From positions 248,001-312,000 of the forward strand of contig DAOMNO010000001.1 of the NCBI GenBank assembly GCA_035443885.1: a DNA stretch of 64,000 nt. The letters run 5' to 3'. Position 1 is the first letter of the stretch. Every line of letters starts with the position of its first letter. The DNA is from DAOMNO01 sp035443885. GTDB lineage: Bacteria; Planctomycetota; Phycisphaerae; Phycisphaerales; SM1A02. Both the position numbers and the translations under genes were made by a program. Shown piece by piece: positions 35,689 through 44,295 of the stretch. The notes below the pieces were generated by a model that was given only the letters and a program-made list of their open reading frames with translations, did no database searches and was not told the DNA's origin.

Positions 35689-37281
35689 TTATTCCGCTAG
35701 CCACGGCACGCGAACGACCGGAAAATCTTTCCCTTCAGCGATGGCATCTCCCAAGATGCCCCACGTGAGCACGCCGTCCTCGGATTGTGGCTCCAGCAGA
35801 TACACCGCAAGCGTGCCAAGCGGCTGCGCCGTGCGCACCAGCACGCTTCCGGCTGGAACCGTTGTCTTTTCCAGACGCGCTTCCCCATCCGCCTGCATTG
35901 TGCCCGGCCCGTAGTACGACGCTTCACCCTGCTGCATGTGCGTGATGGTGTATCTCTGCACAGGCGCATCCATTGCCCCATCCAGCGTTTCCATCTTAAT
36001 CCCATGCGCGCGGAGCAGTTCGATCACCGCATCCAGGTCAGGCGGCACGATGTACCCCGCAGGACGACTCACGCTCAACGTCGGCTCAAAGCGACCAAGA
36101 TGCACGACATGATGATCCTGCGGCTCACCCGTCGGGCGCAGTCTGCCCCGCTCGCTCTGTTCAAGGGCATATCCCAGCACCGCGACCGGCTGCTCGAACG
36201 CGGCGATCCGATGACGAATGCCCACCACATCACTCGGCGATGGATGCCTCCCTCGCTCAACCACTTCGCGCCTTGCGCGAGTGCGGATCTCGCACAGTTC
36301 AGCGTGATGCGCTGATGCAAAGTCAAGTATCTCGCGGACGAATGCGTGGGTGGCCATCGCGCGCTCGCGAAACGGCGCGTGTGAATACGCTTCACTCAGG
36401 ACGCTCATCTGGCCACGCAATCCCTGATAGTTCGCACCGAAACGAGGCAGGGGCGAATACGTGGCCCACGTCGTGTGATCGCGGTTGAAGTTGCCGTAGT
36501 ACCACATGTCGTAACCCGTCGTCTCCTTCACGCGAGCGGTAACATGAGGCAGAATCCGATCGCGCACGAACGCAATCGGGGCAGCGTGGCCGGACGGGTT
36601 CAAAGGCGAGTCATACGTCAGCAGGTATCGATGGCGCGAACCGTTCGTTGTGTGCAGGTCAATCGTCAGTTCGGGGTCGAGTTGATTGAGGAATGACACG
36701 AGCGAGCGGCTTTCCGGCGCGCGAAGCGCGATGTAATCGCGATTGAGGTCAATGCCCTGCGCGTTCTGGCGAATGCCCACGCGCGCCGGGCCGATCTGGC
36801 CGGGACGGTTCTTCTCCACATCATCAAACCGGTCGTTGCCATCTGCGTTGTAGTTCGGCGCGAAAACCAGAATCAGGTTTTCAAGCAATGGATGCCGCTC
36901 GCCGCCCGTCGCGCCGATCTCGCGAGCGAGCATCAACGCCACTTCTTTTCCTTCCACCTCGCCCGCGTGAATGTTCGCCAGCACGAAGACAATCGCCTTA
37001 CCTTCGCGATCCGCAAGCAACCTCGCTTCCGCTGCATTCTCGACAGGCGGGTCGGACAGAAACAGCAGCGGAATCTCCCGATCCTCAACCGTCCGCCCCA
37101 TCTCGCCAACTCGCATCAGCGGCGAGCGATGCCGAAGTCTGGCAATCAGTTCCAGCACCTCATCGCTCGACGCAGTGGCCGTGAAGTCGCTTTGCTCAGC
37201 AACGGTCAGCAGCGCGGGATCGACATCGGGCGGCGTCATCATGAGGAACAGTATCGCAGCAAGTAAGGGCGGCGTGAACAT
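35689..37281 (-). CDS. Secreted M14-family zinc carboxypeptidase
   Basis: 530 residues from ATG 37281 (GGAGG 8 nt upstream). A short hydrophobic N-terminus suggests export. The zinc site is His and Glu in NIHAGEVEGKE and a His in TIDLHTTNG; the Arg/Asn pair sits in GIDLNRDY, and the catalytic Glu is probably in SEAYSHAPF. The last 200 residues form an accessory domain rich in beta strands (RFEPTLSVSRPAGYIVP). Members trim C-terminal residues or peptidoglycan peptides outside the cell; the exact substrate is not deducible. Confidence 0.88.
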   Translation of the reverse strand: MFTPPLLAAILFLMMTPPDVDPALLTVAEQSDFTATASSDEVLELIARLRHRSPLMRVGEMGRTVEDREIPLLFLSDPPVENAAEARLLADREGKAIVFVLANIHAGEVEGKEVALMLAREIGATGGERHPLLENLILVFAPNYNADGNDRFDDVEKNRPGQIGPARVGIRQNAQGIDLNRDYIALRAPESRSLVSFLNQLDPELTIDLHTTNGSRHRYLLTYDSPLNPSGHAAPIAFVRDRILPHVTARVKETTGYDMWYYGNFNRDHTTWATYSPLPRFGANYQGLRGQMSVLSEAYSHAPFRERAMATHAFVREILDFASAHHAELCEIRTRARREVVERGRHPSPSDVVGIRHRIAAFEQPVAVLGYALEQSERGRLRPTGEPQDHHVVHLGRFEPTLSVSRPAGYIVPPDLDAVIELLRAHGIKMETLDGAMDAPVQRYTITHMQQGEASYYGPGTMQADGEARLEKTTVPAGSVLVRTAQPLGTLAVYLLEPQSEDGVLTWGILGDAIAEGKDFPVVRVPWLAE

Positions 37282-37338
37282 GGCATCCTCCGCAGAGTTG
37301 CGCACAGCCTACCATCGCGTGCCCAATCAAATGACTCC

Positions 37339-37929
37339 TCAACGGCTCCGGTGGCGATACAGCAATGGTTCCACCGCCCCCGCCATCGCGTTCACATCCA
37401 GCCCCCCGCCGAGAAAATCACTGATCGCGTGACTCATCGCAAGCGGCTCTTTCACAAGCTCTGCGTATGGCACATTCATCACACGGAAACATGGCCTCTC
37501 GCGGAGCCAGCTTTTCACTCTCGCAACCTGCCCCGCATACGTCTGCGCCAGTTGAGCCTCGCCCAGCCCACCCCCGGTCTTGCCGCTGCGTTCAAGCATC
37601 GCAGCCTGTGATCGCACAACTTCCGCAAGATCGCGCTGCATGAACAGCACACGATAATCGCGGTCCACGGGCAGCTCCGTCAGCAGCAGGTGGATGATCT
37701 TCACCGCTTTGCCCGCTGCGCCGCGAAGCCACTGCTGATCTGCCCGCAGTTGCTTGACCGGCTCAAACTCGAAGTAGCCTCGCGGGTTGCTCGCATCGGG
37801 CACGCGCTGTTCATCAGTGATTGCGGGCATGCCTCCCGCGTGCAGCATCTGCATCGCAAGGCTCGTGCCGGAACGAGGTACGCCTGAAACGACCGTGATG
37901 AAATTGCGTGGTGAGACAGTCATCCGCAT
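37339..37929 (-). CDS. Sulfotransferase-like P-loop protein
   Basis: 196 residues from ATG 37929, with AGG about 7 nt upstream. The N-terminal ITVVSGVPRSGTSLAMQML is the PAPS-binding P-loop type seen in sulfotransferase family proteins. The second motif is RVLFMQRDLAEVVRSQAAML, where Arg and Ser normally contact the PAPS 3' phosphate. Shorter than typical family members (about 250-300), so it may be a compact variant. The open frame upstream of 37929 is antisense to the neighbouring gene and was not used. Confidence 0.78.
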   Translation of the reverse strand: MRMTVSPRNFITVVSGVPRSGTSLAMQMLHAGGMPAITDEQRVPDASNPRGYFEFEPVKQLRADQQWLRGAAGKAVKIIHLLLTELPVDRDYRVLFMQRDLAEVVRSQAAMLERSGKTGGGLGEAQLAQTYAGQVARVKSWLRERPCFRVMNVPYAELVKEPLAMSHAISDFLGGGLDVNAMAGAVEPLLYRHRSR

Positions 37930-37971
37930 GGAACCTATCGGCATTTGGCCCGCCATGCGCATGATGAAAGA

Positions 37972-38004
37972 CAAAGCCCCCCGATCAGAGATCAGGGGGC
38001 TTTG
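37972..38004 (-). terminator. Rho-independent-type terminator of the PEP-CTERM gene
   Basis: A GC-rich hairpin with CAAAGCCCCC/GGGGGCTTTG arms, 31 bp downstream of the stop of the 38036-38746 gene. The trailing T run is short and broken. Confidence 0.6.
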
Positions 38005-38035
38005 GTTGAGTCGAAACGAACTCGCAGAGGCGAGA

Positions 38036-38746
38036 TTACGCGCGACGACGGCGAGCGCCAGCGAGGCCGGCGAGGCCGAGGAGGGCGAGAGCGCCCGGAG
38101 CGGGAATCTCGTTCGCCGTGAAGTAGAGCGAGAACTGACGCAGAGCGCCGGTGTCGCCACCTGCGAAATCCTGCGCCCACAAGCGCCACGTGCCGACGAG
38201 GGCCATGCCGTTGAACTGGGCGAGGTTGCTGTTGCCGCCGAAGCCTTCGAAGGCAATGTCGTCAGCGCGCCATGAGCCGGTTACGTTGGTCGTGCCGGGT
38301 GCCGCGGGACCGACGCCGCCACGCGCAGCGATGTTGTAGGTTCCGTTCGCGCTGTCATCGAAGATCATTTCTGTCAGCGTCGTGTTGTTGCCAAAGTTGT
38401 CGTTGCTGTAACCGAAGGTGCTGGTGGGCAGGATACGGCCGGGACGGTTGATCAGATAGATGGTCTGACCGCTCTCGACGTGCTCCAGCCAAATGCGGAC
38501 GTCACCCTGCCACGTGTGGGTGGCGATGATGCCGACGTTGAGGTCCTTGATGATGTAGTTCGGCTCATTGGTGGTGAGCTGAAGGAAGACCGGCTGACCG
38601 CCAACATCGGTGCCAGTACCATCGGGGATGGCGAGGTTGTTGCCGCCGTTGGTGTAGCTGAAACCGGTGCCTGCCTGAGCGAGGCCGCACAGACCCGCGA
38701 CAGCAGCAGCGCCGATCAGCGCCTTAATCTGAAGTCCTGCTTTCAT
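38036..38746 (-). CDS. PEP-CTERM protein with P-domain-like (proprotein convertase) fold
   Basis: 236 residues; AAGGGA lies 8 nt before the ATG. Signal peptide about 1-25 (GLAQA-GT). The body resembles the proprotein convertase P/Homo B domain: DLNVGIIATHTWQGDVRIWL, GTYNIAARGG, GTWRLWAQDFAGGDTGAL. The C-terminal tail PAPGALALLGLAGLAGARRR is a textbook PEP-CTERM sorting signal. Likely processed and attached outside the cell. It has its own terminator and a promoter candidate, so it is monocistronic. Confidence 0.9.
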   Translation of the reverse strand: MKAGLQIKALIGAAAVAGLCGLAQAGTGFSYTNGGNNLAIPDGTGTDVGGQPVFLQLTTNEPNYIIKDLNVGIIATHTWQGDVRIWLEHVESGQTIYLINRPGRILPTSTFGYSNDNFGNNTTLTEMIFDDSANGTYNIAARGGVGPAAPGTTNVTGSWRADDIAFEGFGGNSNLAQFNGMALVGTWRLWAQDFAGGDTGALRQFSLYFTANEIPAPGALALLGLAGLAGARRRRA

Positions 38747-38946
38747 TTCGAGTATCCCTTCCTAATAACGCGCACGAGTTTGAGACTGTTCTGCGCGACG
38801 CAGCACATGCTGCATCTGATTGCGCTTCACCTGTGTCTCGCGCTCATGATGCCTGAATCAAAATCTGACGATCGGCTCTTACGCCGCGCGCAGGCTCTCT
38901 CTGTGAATACCCGCCAGCAATCGACGTTTCAATGACGTAAACGTCT

Positions 38947-38976
38947 TTGCGAACGGCGGTTCAACGCAGTTAGAAT
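38947..38976 (+). promoter_or_regulatory. Candidate promoter toward the small ORF and GNAT gene
   Basis: TTGCGA at 38947-38952, an 18-bp spacer and TAGAAT (5 of 6) at 38971-38976. Confidence 0.4.
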
Positions 38977-38999
38977 ACTCGATGCGTATGAAATTGCAA
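38972..38999 (-). promoter_or_regulatory. Candidate promoter of the PEP-CTERM gene
   Basis: On the minus strand, TTGCAA (38994-38999), a 16-bp spacer and TATTCT (38972-38977). It overlaps the opposite promoter candidate, so the two could compete. Confidence 0.35.
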
Positions 39000-39066
39000 C
39001 AAGATTTTGCATCTTCCGCACACGGACCGGCTCGAAACTTCGTACCCCCCCCCGAACGATGTGAAA

Positions 39067-39210
39067 ATGGATAACCCCGCTGATGCGTATGGCCAGTTTC
39101 GACCCCCGTCGGACGGCTGGCAACCCCATTTGGAACCGGAGGCGAATCCCATTGACATGAAAGAGATGACGGGAACACCCCCTGGGCAAGAGAAGCCGAT
39201 GGGAGAATAG
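39067..39210 (+). CDS. Putative 47-residue polar protein
   Basis: ATG 39067 to TAG 39210. Pro/Glu/Met-rich, no cysteine, no hydrophobic segment (for example DAYGQFRPPSDGWQPHLEPE). It ends 15 nt before the GTG of the GNAT gene, an operon-like spacing. It lacks a proper SD: the upstream position is occupied by a C9 tract. Codon use is compatible with the neighbours, but the evidence is thin. Confidence 0.4.
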   Translation: MDNPADAYGQFRPPSDGWQPHLEPEANPIDMKEMTGTPPGQEKPMGE

Positions 39211-39225
39211 CCGCTGGAGCCGCCC

Positions 39226-39819
39226 GTGCCGACTGATCCTTCGACCATCCTGATTCGCCTCGCTCACGCGGCGGACATCCCCGCGATCCTTGAGATCAGC
39301 AATCACGCCGCCCTGAGCAGTCCGGCCAACTTCGCCACCGAGCCGGAACTGCTGGACGACTGGCTACGCGCGTGGCGGGATACACACGAAAAACATCCGT
39401 GGCTCATTGCGTGCAACGCGCAGGAGCGCATCATCGGGTTCGCCAAGACTTCACCCTGGAAAGGTCGCTGCGCGTATCGCTGGGCGGTTGAAACGACGGT
39501 GTACATCGCGCCGGGTTTTCAGGGGCAAGGCATCGGCCGCGCGCTGTATGCGAAACTCTTTCCACTGCTCCGCGCGCAGGGGTATCACTCGGCGATTGCG
39601 GGGATCACCCAACCGAATGAGCCGAGCGTGCGCCTGCATGAGTCATTCGGCATGAAGCGCGTCGCGCTCTTCGAGCGCATCGGCTGGAAGTTCAACGCAT
39701 GGCACGATGTGGGTTACTGGCTGGTCGAGCTCGGCACGCCAACCGAACCGATTGCAATCCGCACGGTTGCTGAAGCTCTCGCGGAATGTCCGCTCATGGC
39801 CGAAACACGGCGTGCGTGA
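39226..39819 (+). CDS. GNAT-family N-acetyltransferase (phosphinothricin acetyltransferase-like)
   Basis: 197 residues from GTG 39226, with GGAG 8 nt upstream. GNAT motif A is VYIAPGFQGQGIGRALYAKL (acetyl-CoA pyrophosphate loop), followed by GITQPNEPSVRLHESFGMKR and GWKFNAWHDVGYWLVEL, the C-terminal pattern of the Pat/Bar/MnaT subgroup. It probably N-acetylates an amino acid or toxic analogue. 22 nt before the trpB start; co-transcription is possible, although trpB also has its own -10-like element. Confidence 0.88.
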   Translation: MPTDPSTILIRLAHAADIPAILEISNHAALSSPANFATEPELLDDWLRAWRDTHEKHPWLIACNAQERIIGFAKTSPWKGRCAYRWAVETTVYIAPGFQGQGIGRALYAKLFPLLRAQGYHSAIAGITQPNEPSVRLHESFGMKRVALFERIGWKFNAWHDVGYWLVELGTPTEPIAIRTVAEALAECPLMAETRRA

Positions 39820-39828
39820 ACATCGTGC

Positions 39829-39834
39829 TACGAT
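39829..39834 (+). promoter_or_regulatory. Candidate -10 element for leaderless trpB transcript
   Basis: TACGAT, then exactly 7 nt, then the ATG of trpB at 39842. No convincing -35. Confidence 0.3.
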
Positions 39835-39841
39835 GAAGGCC

Positions 39842-41065
39842 ATGAGCCGCACTCTCTCACAGGTTCCCGATGCGCAAGGCCGATTCGGCGCGTTCGGTGG
39901 GCGCTACGTGCCGGAAACGCTGATTGCCGCGCTCGATCAACTTGATGCGGAGTATGCCGCCGCGAAAGCGGATGCGTCGTTCCAGCGAGAGCTTGACCAT
40001 TTGCTGCGCACATTCGTGGGGCGACCTACGCCGCTGACGTTCTGCCGCAGACTCACCGACCACTGCGGCGGTGCGGAAATCTGGCTGAAGCGTGAAGACC
40101 TTGCCCACACCGGCGCACACAAGATCAACAACACAATGGGACAGGCGCTGCTCACCAGGCGCATGGGAAAGAAACGGGTGATTGCTGAGACTGGTGCGGG
40201 CCAGCACGGCGTGGCAACCGCAACCGCCTGCGCTCACTTCGGCCTCTCGTGCGAGGTGTACATGGGCGCGGAAGATGTACGAAGGCAGAACCTCAACGTC
40301 TTCCGTATGAAGCTGCTGGGCGCGAAGGTGAATGTGGTCGAATCCGGCTCGCGCACACTCAAGGACGCAACGAACGAAGCGATGCGCGACTGGATGGGAT
40401 CCGTCGATCACACGCATTACATTCTCGGCTCTGTTGTAGGGCCGCATCCGTTCCCGATGATCGTGCGCGATTTTCAGAGCGTAATCGGTCGCGAAGCCAG
40501 AGAGCAGTTTGCAACGCTGCCAACGGATGGCGTTTCGAGCGTGTTGCCAAACTGCGTCATCGCGTGTGTGGGCGGCGGATCGAACGCGGCGGGTCTCTTC
40601 TACCCTTTCATTGAAGATGAATCTGTCGAGTTGATTGGCGTCGAAGCGGGCGGGCGATCTTCTTCGCCGGGCGATCACGCGGCACCGCTCTCGCACGGTG
40701 CGCCGGGCGTGCTGCACGGCTCGTTGAGCTATGTGCTGCAGGATGAGTTCGGCCAGACCGCGCAGGTGCATTCCTGCTCCGCTGGCCTTGACTACCCCGG
40801 CGTCGGGCCGGAGCATTCGTATTGGCGCGATGCAGGCCGCGTGAAGTACACATCTGTAACTGATGATGAAGCGCTTGACGCCTTTCAGCTGCTTGCGGAA
40901 CTCGAAGGCATCATTCCCGCGCTGGAATCGTCTCACGCCATTGCAGCGGCCATCCAACGCGCGAAGGCCATGCGCCGCGATCATCGCGTACTCATCAACC
41001 TCTCCGGTCGGGGCGACAAGGACGTGCAGGAAGCGGCACGGCTGCTTGAATCGCGACAGATGTAA
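39842..41065 (+). CDS. trpB: Tryptophan synthase beta chain
   Basis: 407 residues from ATG 39842; an in-frame ATG three codons earlier is an alternative. The N-terminus is the family signature FGAFGGRYVPETL. The PLP lysine is in HTGAHKINN, the phosphate loop is GGGSNAAG and the catalytic Glu region is ETGAGQHGVA. It condenses indole with serine in the last step of tryptophan synthesis. The partner trpA is not adjacent, so the pathway genes are dispersed here. Length and motifs match the canonical TrpB1 form. Confidence 0.97.
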   Translation: MSRTLSQVPDAQGRFGAFGGRYVPETLIAALDQLDAEYAAAKADASFQRELDHLLRTFVGRPTPLTFCRRLTDHCGGAEIWLKREDLAHTGAHKINNTMGQALLTRRMGKKRVIAETGAGQHGVATATACAHFGLSCEVYMGAEDVRRQNLNVFRMKLLGAKVNVVESGSRTLKDATNEAMRDWMGSVDHTHYILGSVVGPHPFPMIVRDFQSVIGREAREQFATLPTDGVSSVLPNCVIACVGGGSNAAGLFYPFIEDESVELIGVEAGGRSSSPGDHAAPLSHGAPGVLHGSLSYVLQDEFGQTAQVHSCSAGLDYPGVGPEHSYWRDAGRVKYTSVTDDEALDAFQLLAELEGIIPALESSHAIAAAIQRAKAMRRDHRVLINLSGRGDKDVQEAARLLESRQM

Positions 41066-41241
41066 CGGTTGTGCAGCCGCCGGCCCGGTGGACCTGTAAC
41101 GCCTGCGAAAACCCGCACGATGATGCAATCCGCACCGCAAAGGAATCTCTTGCGGCCAGTGGTGTCTGTCTCATTATGTGCCGATCCCACATTCAACATC
41201 GCCGATGGCAGGCAGGCGGATGGCTCAAAGGAGCATGCTCC

Positions 41242-41496
41242 ATGACTGCCGCACGCTTCACAACACTCGGCACGATTCGCATGATGCAACGCCGTCGGCA
41301 ACTCGCTCTTGCATTCGGAACTGCGCTCATCATGATGCTGTGCAGCGGCTGCGCCACATCGGAAAAGAGCCGATACGAGCGACATCTGAGCGCGTTGTTT
41401 CAGCCTGACCAAGCGACAAGCACCGATGTGATTCTGGCGTTCGGCCTTGATCGCGGCGCGCTGCCGCCCAACGTGGTCGCTGTGGCGAGCGAATAA
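41242..41496 (+). CDS. Small putative lipoprotein
   Basis: 84 residues from ATG 41242, with AAGGAG about 10 nt upstream; ATG 41281 is another possibility. A basic n-region (MMQRRRQLA), a hydrophobic stretch and the lipobox CSGC point to lipidation at a Cys near residue 36. The mature part is about 48 residues, without recognised domain (SRYERHLSALFQPD). Convergent with the S41 protease gene. Confidence 0.7.
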   Translation: MTAARFTTLGTIRMMQRRRQLALAFGTALIMMLCSGCATSEKSRYERHLSALFQPDQATSTDVILAFGLDRGALPPNVVAVASE

Positions 41497-41533
41497 GCGA
41501 GAACGAATATCAAACCACGAAGTGCCGATTCGA

Positions 41534-43747
41534 TCAACGCGAGCGAGCGTGACGCTCGGTCGCTTCCATCGTGCCGAGCGCACGTGCCTGGAGAATCAGC
41601 AGCGCGGTTTGAAGCTGCGGGTCGTAGCCCTTCGTCAACAGATCGTTGATGTTGGGACGATCGACGTTATCCGCTGCGTTCTCAAACACCATGTCCGCCT
41701 GCTGACGCAGTTTGTATGACTCTTCAATCTGACCGGGCGTCATCGGGACGCGAATGTCGGGGTCCACGCCCCATACATCCGACGTGGCGCGCCGATGCAC
41801 CAGCATGCCCTTCTCCTCGCCCCGCTTGGGCGGAAGACGGTAATACTGTGTGGTGAGTTTGACCACCGCGTTCGTGGCGACCTGGTGGACCGTCTGCACG
41901 CTGCCCTTGCCAAAGCTGCGCTCACCGACGATGACTGCTGCGCCATAGGCCTGCAACGCGCCAGCGACGATCTCACTGCCACTGGCCGAGCCTTTATTGA
42001 TAAGCACGACCGTCGGCACGCCGCTCAGTTCCGCGCCGCTGGGCATAGCACGCTGATCCCACGCCCGCGCGCCATCCTTGTTTTCGCCCGACACAATTAC
42101 GCCGCGGCGAACGAAGAGATTGGTAATCTGCACGGCGGAGTTCAGCAGACCGCCGGGGTTGTAGCGAAGGTCGAGAATCAAACCGTTCGGTTTGGCGTCC
42201 GCGCTGATTTCCTTCCATGCGGAGAGAAGGTCCGCATAGGTGTCTTCGTTGAAGCTGGACAGACGCACATAGGCAATGCGGCTGTGCGGATCAATAAACC
42301 AATCCCATTCTGGATCGCCATTGTCCTTCAGCCGATCCTTCCACCAGCCCTTCACAGACTGCAGTTTGATCGTGTCCCGTGTGATGGTGATTTTGATGAG
42401 GTCATCATGCCCTTCGCGGCGAAGACCGAGCGTAACCGGCACACCCTTCGGACCGGTGATCTGATCCACCGCGTCATTGAGGCTCCAGCCGACAGTACTT
42501 TCGCCATTGACTTCCGCGATGATGTCTTCTGGCTTGACACCCGCAAAATACGCAGGCGTACCGTCGAGCGGGTTCACGACGACAATCTCACGCTTTTCGT
42601 TGTTGCGGATAAGGATGCCGACGCCGACGAAGTTGCCTTCGGTCGCCTGGCGGAAGCGACGCAAGCCGTCGGGCCAGATGACTTCTGAGAACTGATCGAG
42701 CTTCTGCATCGCCCCGTCACCGAACTCGCGATAGACGACGGAGTCCGGCAGATTGAGCGTGCGCTTGTTGAGGGCTTCAATGCGATCAAGCATCCGCTGG
42801 CATGTCCAGCGATCAAGCTCGCGATCAGTCATCTTGGCAAGCGCATCCAGTTCGCGATTCAGCTCGCGCGTCCACTCGCTGACCATTGCCTGATTGCCGA
42901 GCGAGGGGAATGTTTCTTCCAGCATGGAAGTGGTGGCCAGCGTGCGAAGCGATTCCAACCCGCCTTCCAGCAGCGGTCGCCAACCGCGACTCTCGATATG
43001 CTCGCTGGCGGCTGTCTGAATCGCGCCTTGCACCATGCGGCGGTCAATGCCCTGCACGCGCTCACGCCAGTCAATCACATTGCCTGGATTGAATGTCGCA
43101 GGGGCTTCGCCTAATCGCTCGAGATTGCGATTGCGAAGTTCGTGAAGCTGCCGGGGCGCATAGCGGGCAAGCAGACCGACGCGGCCATTGACCTGCTCGA
43201 GTTGCTCGTCGTACTTGCGGTAGTCCGTATTGCGGCTGGTGTCGTCGAAGAGCGTACGCATACGGAAGAGCAGTTCCTGCGCGCGAAGCCAGTCGCCGCC
43301 CTCCTTGATGGCAGGAATCTCACGAGAAGCCCATTCGATGATGCCTGCGATTTCAGGGGTCGCCAGCGCAGCGTCGTAGTCGTCGCTGAGCCATTGCACT
43401 TCGACGGCGTAGCGCAGCGCCTGAGCAAGATCGCCCGCTTCGATCTGTTCCGTCATCTTGTTGAAGGCTTCAGCACGAGCTTCGTTTCGCGCGATGCCCG
43501 CACTTTCCGCACCGGATCGGTAACTCTCCAGCGATTGCTGGAAACGCGCGGTGCCTTCCTGCACAAGGACGTTCCCGGGCACGCGCGTGAAGTGGGCGTC
43601 CAATGCGGCGCGATTGCCCTGTAACGCCGATTGCCAGACCTGATCGGCCCACCGCTCAAGCGATTCCTGCGAAAACGCGGCTGGCGCAATCGCCGCAGCC
43701 AAAACAACAGAGAGGAAACGGTTCAGCGTGTATCGAGTCATGGTCAT
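41534..43747 (-). CDS. Periplasmic S41 (C-terminal processing/tail-specific) protease with PDZ domain
   Basis: 737 residues from ATG 43747 (GAAGGG about 5 nt upstream; the longer open frame upstream is low complexity). Signal peptide about 3-28 (AAFSQ-ES). A long helical N-terminal region (about 30-320) precedes a PDZ domain (GVGILIRNNE, GVKPEDIIAEVNGE) and the S41 core with IDPHSRIAYVRLSSF, ILDLRYNPGG, the Ser of NKGSASGSEI and the Lys of GERSFGKGSVQ. It should cut misfolded or tagged envelope proteins. The large helical domain is unlike E. coli Prc and may present substrates. Confidence 0.92.
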   Translation of the reverse strand: MTMTRYTLNRFLSVVLAAAIAPAAFSQESLERWADQVWQSALQGNRAALDAHFTRVPGNVLVQEGTARFQQSLESYRSGAESAGIARNEARAEAFNKMTEQIEAGDLAQALRYAVEVQWLSDDYDAALATPEIAGIIEWASREIPAIKEGGDWLRAQELLFRMRTLFDDTSRNTDYRKYDEQLEQVNGRVGLLARYAPRQLHELRNRNLERLGEAPATFNPGNVIDWRERVQGIDRRMVQGAIQTAASEHIESRGWRPLLEGGLESLRTLATTSMLEETFPSLGNQAMVSEWTRELNRELDALAKMTDRELDRWTCQRMLDRIEALNKRTLNLPDSVVYREFGDGAMQKLDQFSEVIWPDGLRRFRQATEGNFVGVGILIRNNEKREIVVVNPLDGTPAYFAGVKPEDIIAEVNGESTVGWSLNDAVDQITGPKGVPVTLGLRREGHDDLIKITITRDTIKLQSVKGWWKDRLKDNGDPEWDWFIDPHSRIAYVRLSSFNEDTYADLLSAWKEISADAKPNGLILDLRYNPGGLLNSAVQITNLFVRRGVIVSGENKDGARAWDQRAMPSGAELSGVPTVVLINKGSASGSEIVAGALQAYGAAVIVGERSFGKGSVQTVHQVATNAVVKLTTQYYRLPPKRGEEKGMLVHRRATSDVWGVDPDIRVPMTPGQIEESYKLRQQADMVFENAADNVDRPNINDLLTKGYDPQLQTALLILQARALGTMEATERHARSR

Positions 43748-44049
43748 GAACACCCTTCGATAATTGTCAGTCGCCTCAAGCCCCCCCCCGCCCAACCCCC
43801 CACTGGACAGTCCCCCAGAAAACAACCCCGCGGTGGCATCGGCTATTGCGTCAAACCCCTTCACGGGTTTGCGTTGAGTGCGGCCCATTGCCGCCCTACC
43901 AAACGATAACATCGGCCGACATGTTGCGATAACTCTTACCAGAAATCCAGAGCGAGGTTCGAGGCATTTTTACCCTGCGGGCTTTCTTTCACACTTTCGC
44001 ACCGGCTGCCGGGAAGTGCGACCCGATCGGTCCTTATACTGCATCAATC
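43748..44049. other. Divergent intergenic region between S41 protease and small membrane protein
   Basis: Contains a C9 tract (43781-43789), a 7-bp inverted repeat CAAACCC/GGGTTTG (43852-43871) and a TATACT hexamer (44035-44040). No gene seen. Confidence 0.5.
44035..44040 (+). promoter_or_regulatory. Candidate -10 element (TATACT) of near-leaderless transcript
   Basis: CTTATACT, then 9 nt, then ATG 44050, with no SD. The CCTTATACT context recurs upstream of the pfkB-like gene. -35 not recognisable. Confidence 0.4.
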
Positions 44050-44280
44050 ATGGTGAGCTTCCTGCTCCTCGCTGCCGGTGCGCCCGGAACCAGCAGTAGC
44101 CCGCGTGCTGCTGTGCTGTTGCTCGGCGTACTCACAGCACTGCTGGCGATGCTGATGCTCGGTGTGCTGTTGCTCACGATCGCCAGGCGACGACGCCTCA
44201 GCCGACAAGCCGCAAGGCGGTGTGATACCGAGTCGCTGTCCGATCCGTGGCGTGAATCTGCCAATCGCATCAAACTGTAG
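44050..44280 (+). CDS. Small single-pass membrane protein
   Basis: 76 residues: a short N-terminal hydrophobic segment, a main membrane helix (about 20-45, AAVLLLGVLTALLAMLML), a cluster of Arg (ARRRRLSRQAARR) and the tail SDPWRESANRI. This layout, with DPW-x-E after the basic cluster, resembles small membrane proteins I associate with planctomycetes; function unknown. No SD; it may be translated from a leaderless mRNA. It meets the TPR lipoprotein gene convergently. Confidence 0.65.
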   Translation: MVSFLLLAAGAPGTSSSPRAAVLLLGVLTALLAMLMLGVLLLTIARRRRLSRQAARRCDTESLSDPWRESANRIKL

Positions 44281-44295
44281 CGTTGCCATTGCATG

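Larger units (their letters stand above)
38747..39066. other. Divergent intergenic region with promoter candidates and a C9 tract
   Basis: It separates the PEP-CTERM gene from the small-ORF/GNAT/trpB group. It holds overlapping promoter candidates on both strands around 38947-38999 and nine C in a row at 39045-39053. No gene seen. Confidence 0.5.

Noticed and set aside
37930..38256. 109-residue N-terminal extension of the sulfotransferase-like protein
   Set aside because: It lies antisense over the terminator and C-terminal half of the PEP-CTERM gene and is low-complexity Ser/Arg/Ala. The P-loop starts right after ATG 37929.
38480..38935. 151-codon plus-strand ORF
   Set aside because: Its first half is antisense to the PEP-CTERM gene, the rest is promoter DNA, and there is no SD.
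39857..41140. 427-codon ORF opposite trpB, and similar long ORFs opposite pyrG, the HYR genes and murQ
   Set aside because: Shadows of high-GC codon bias. They lack domains, SDs and protein-like composition, while the opposite strands encode clear families.
43781..43789. Phase-variable promoter like those at 57.4 and 59.7 kb
   Set aside because: No credible -35/-10 pair brackets the C9 tract.
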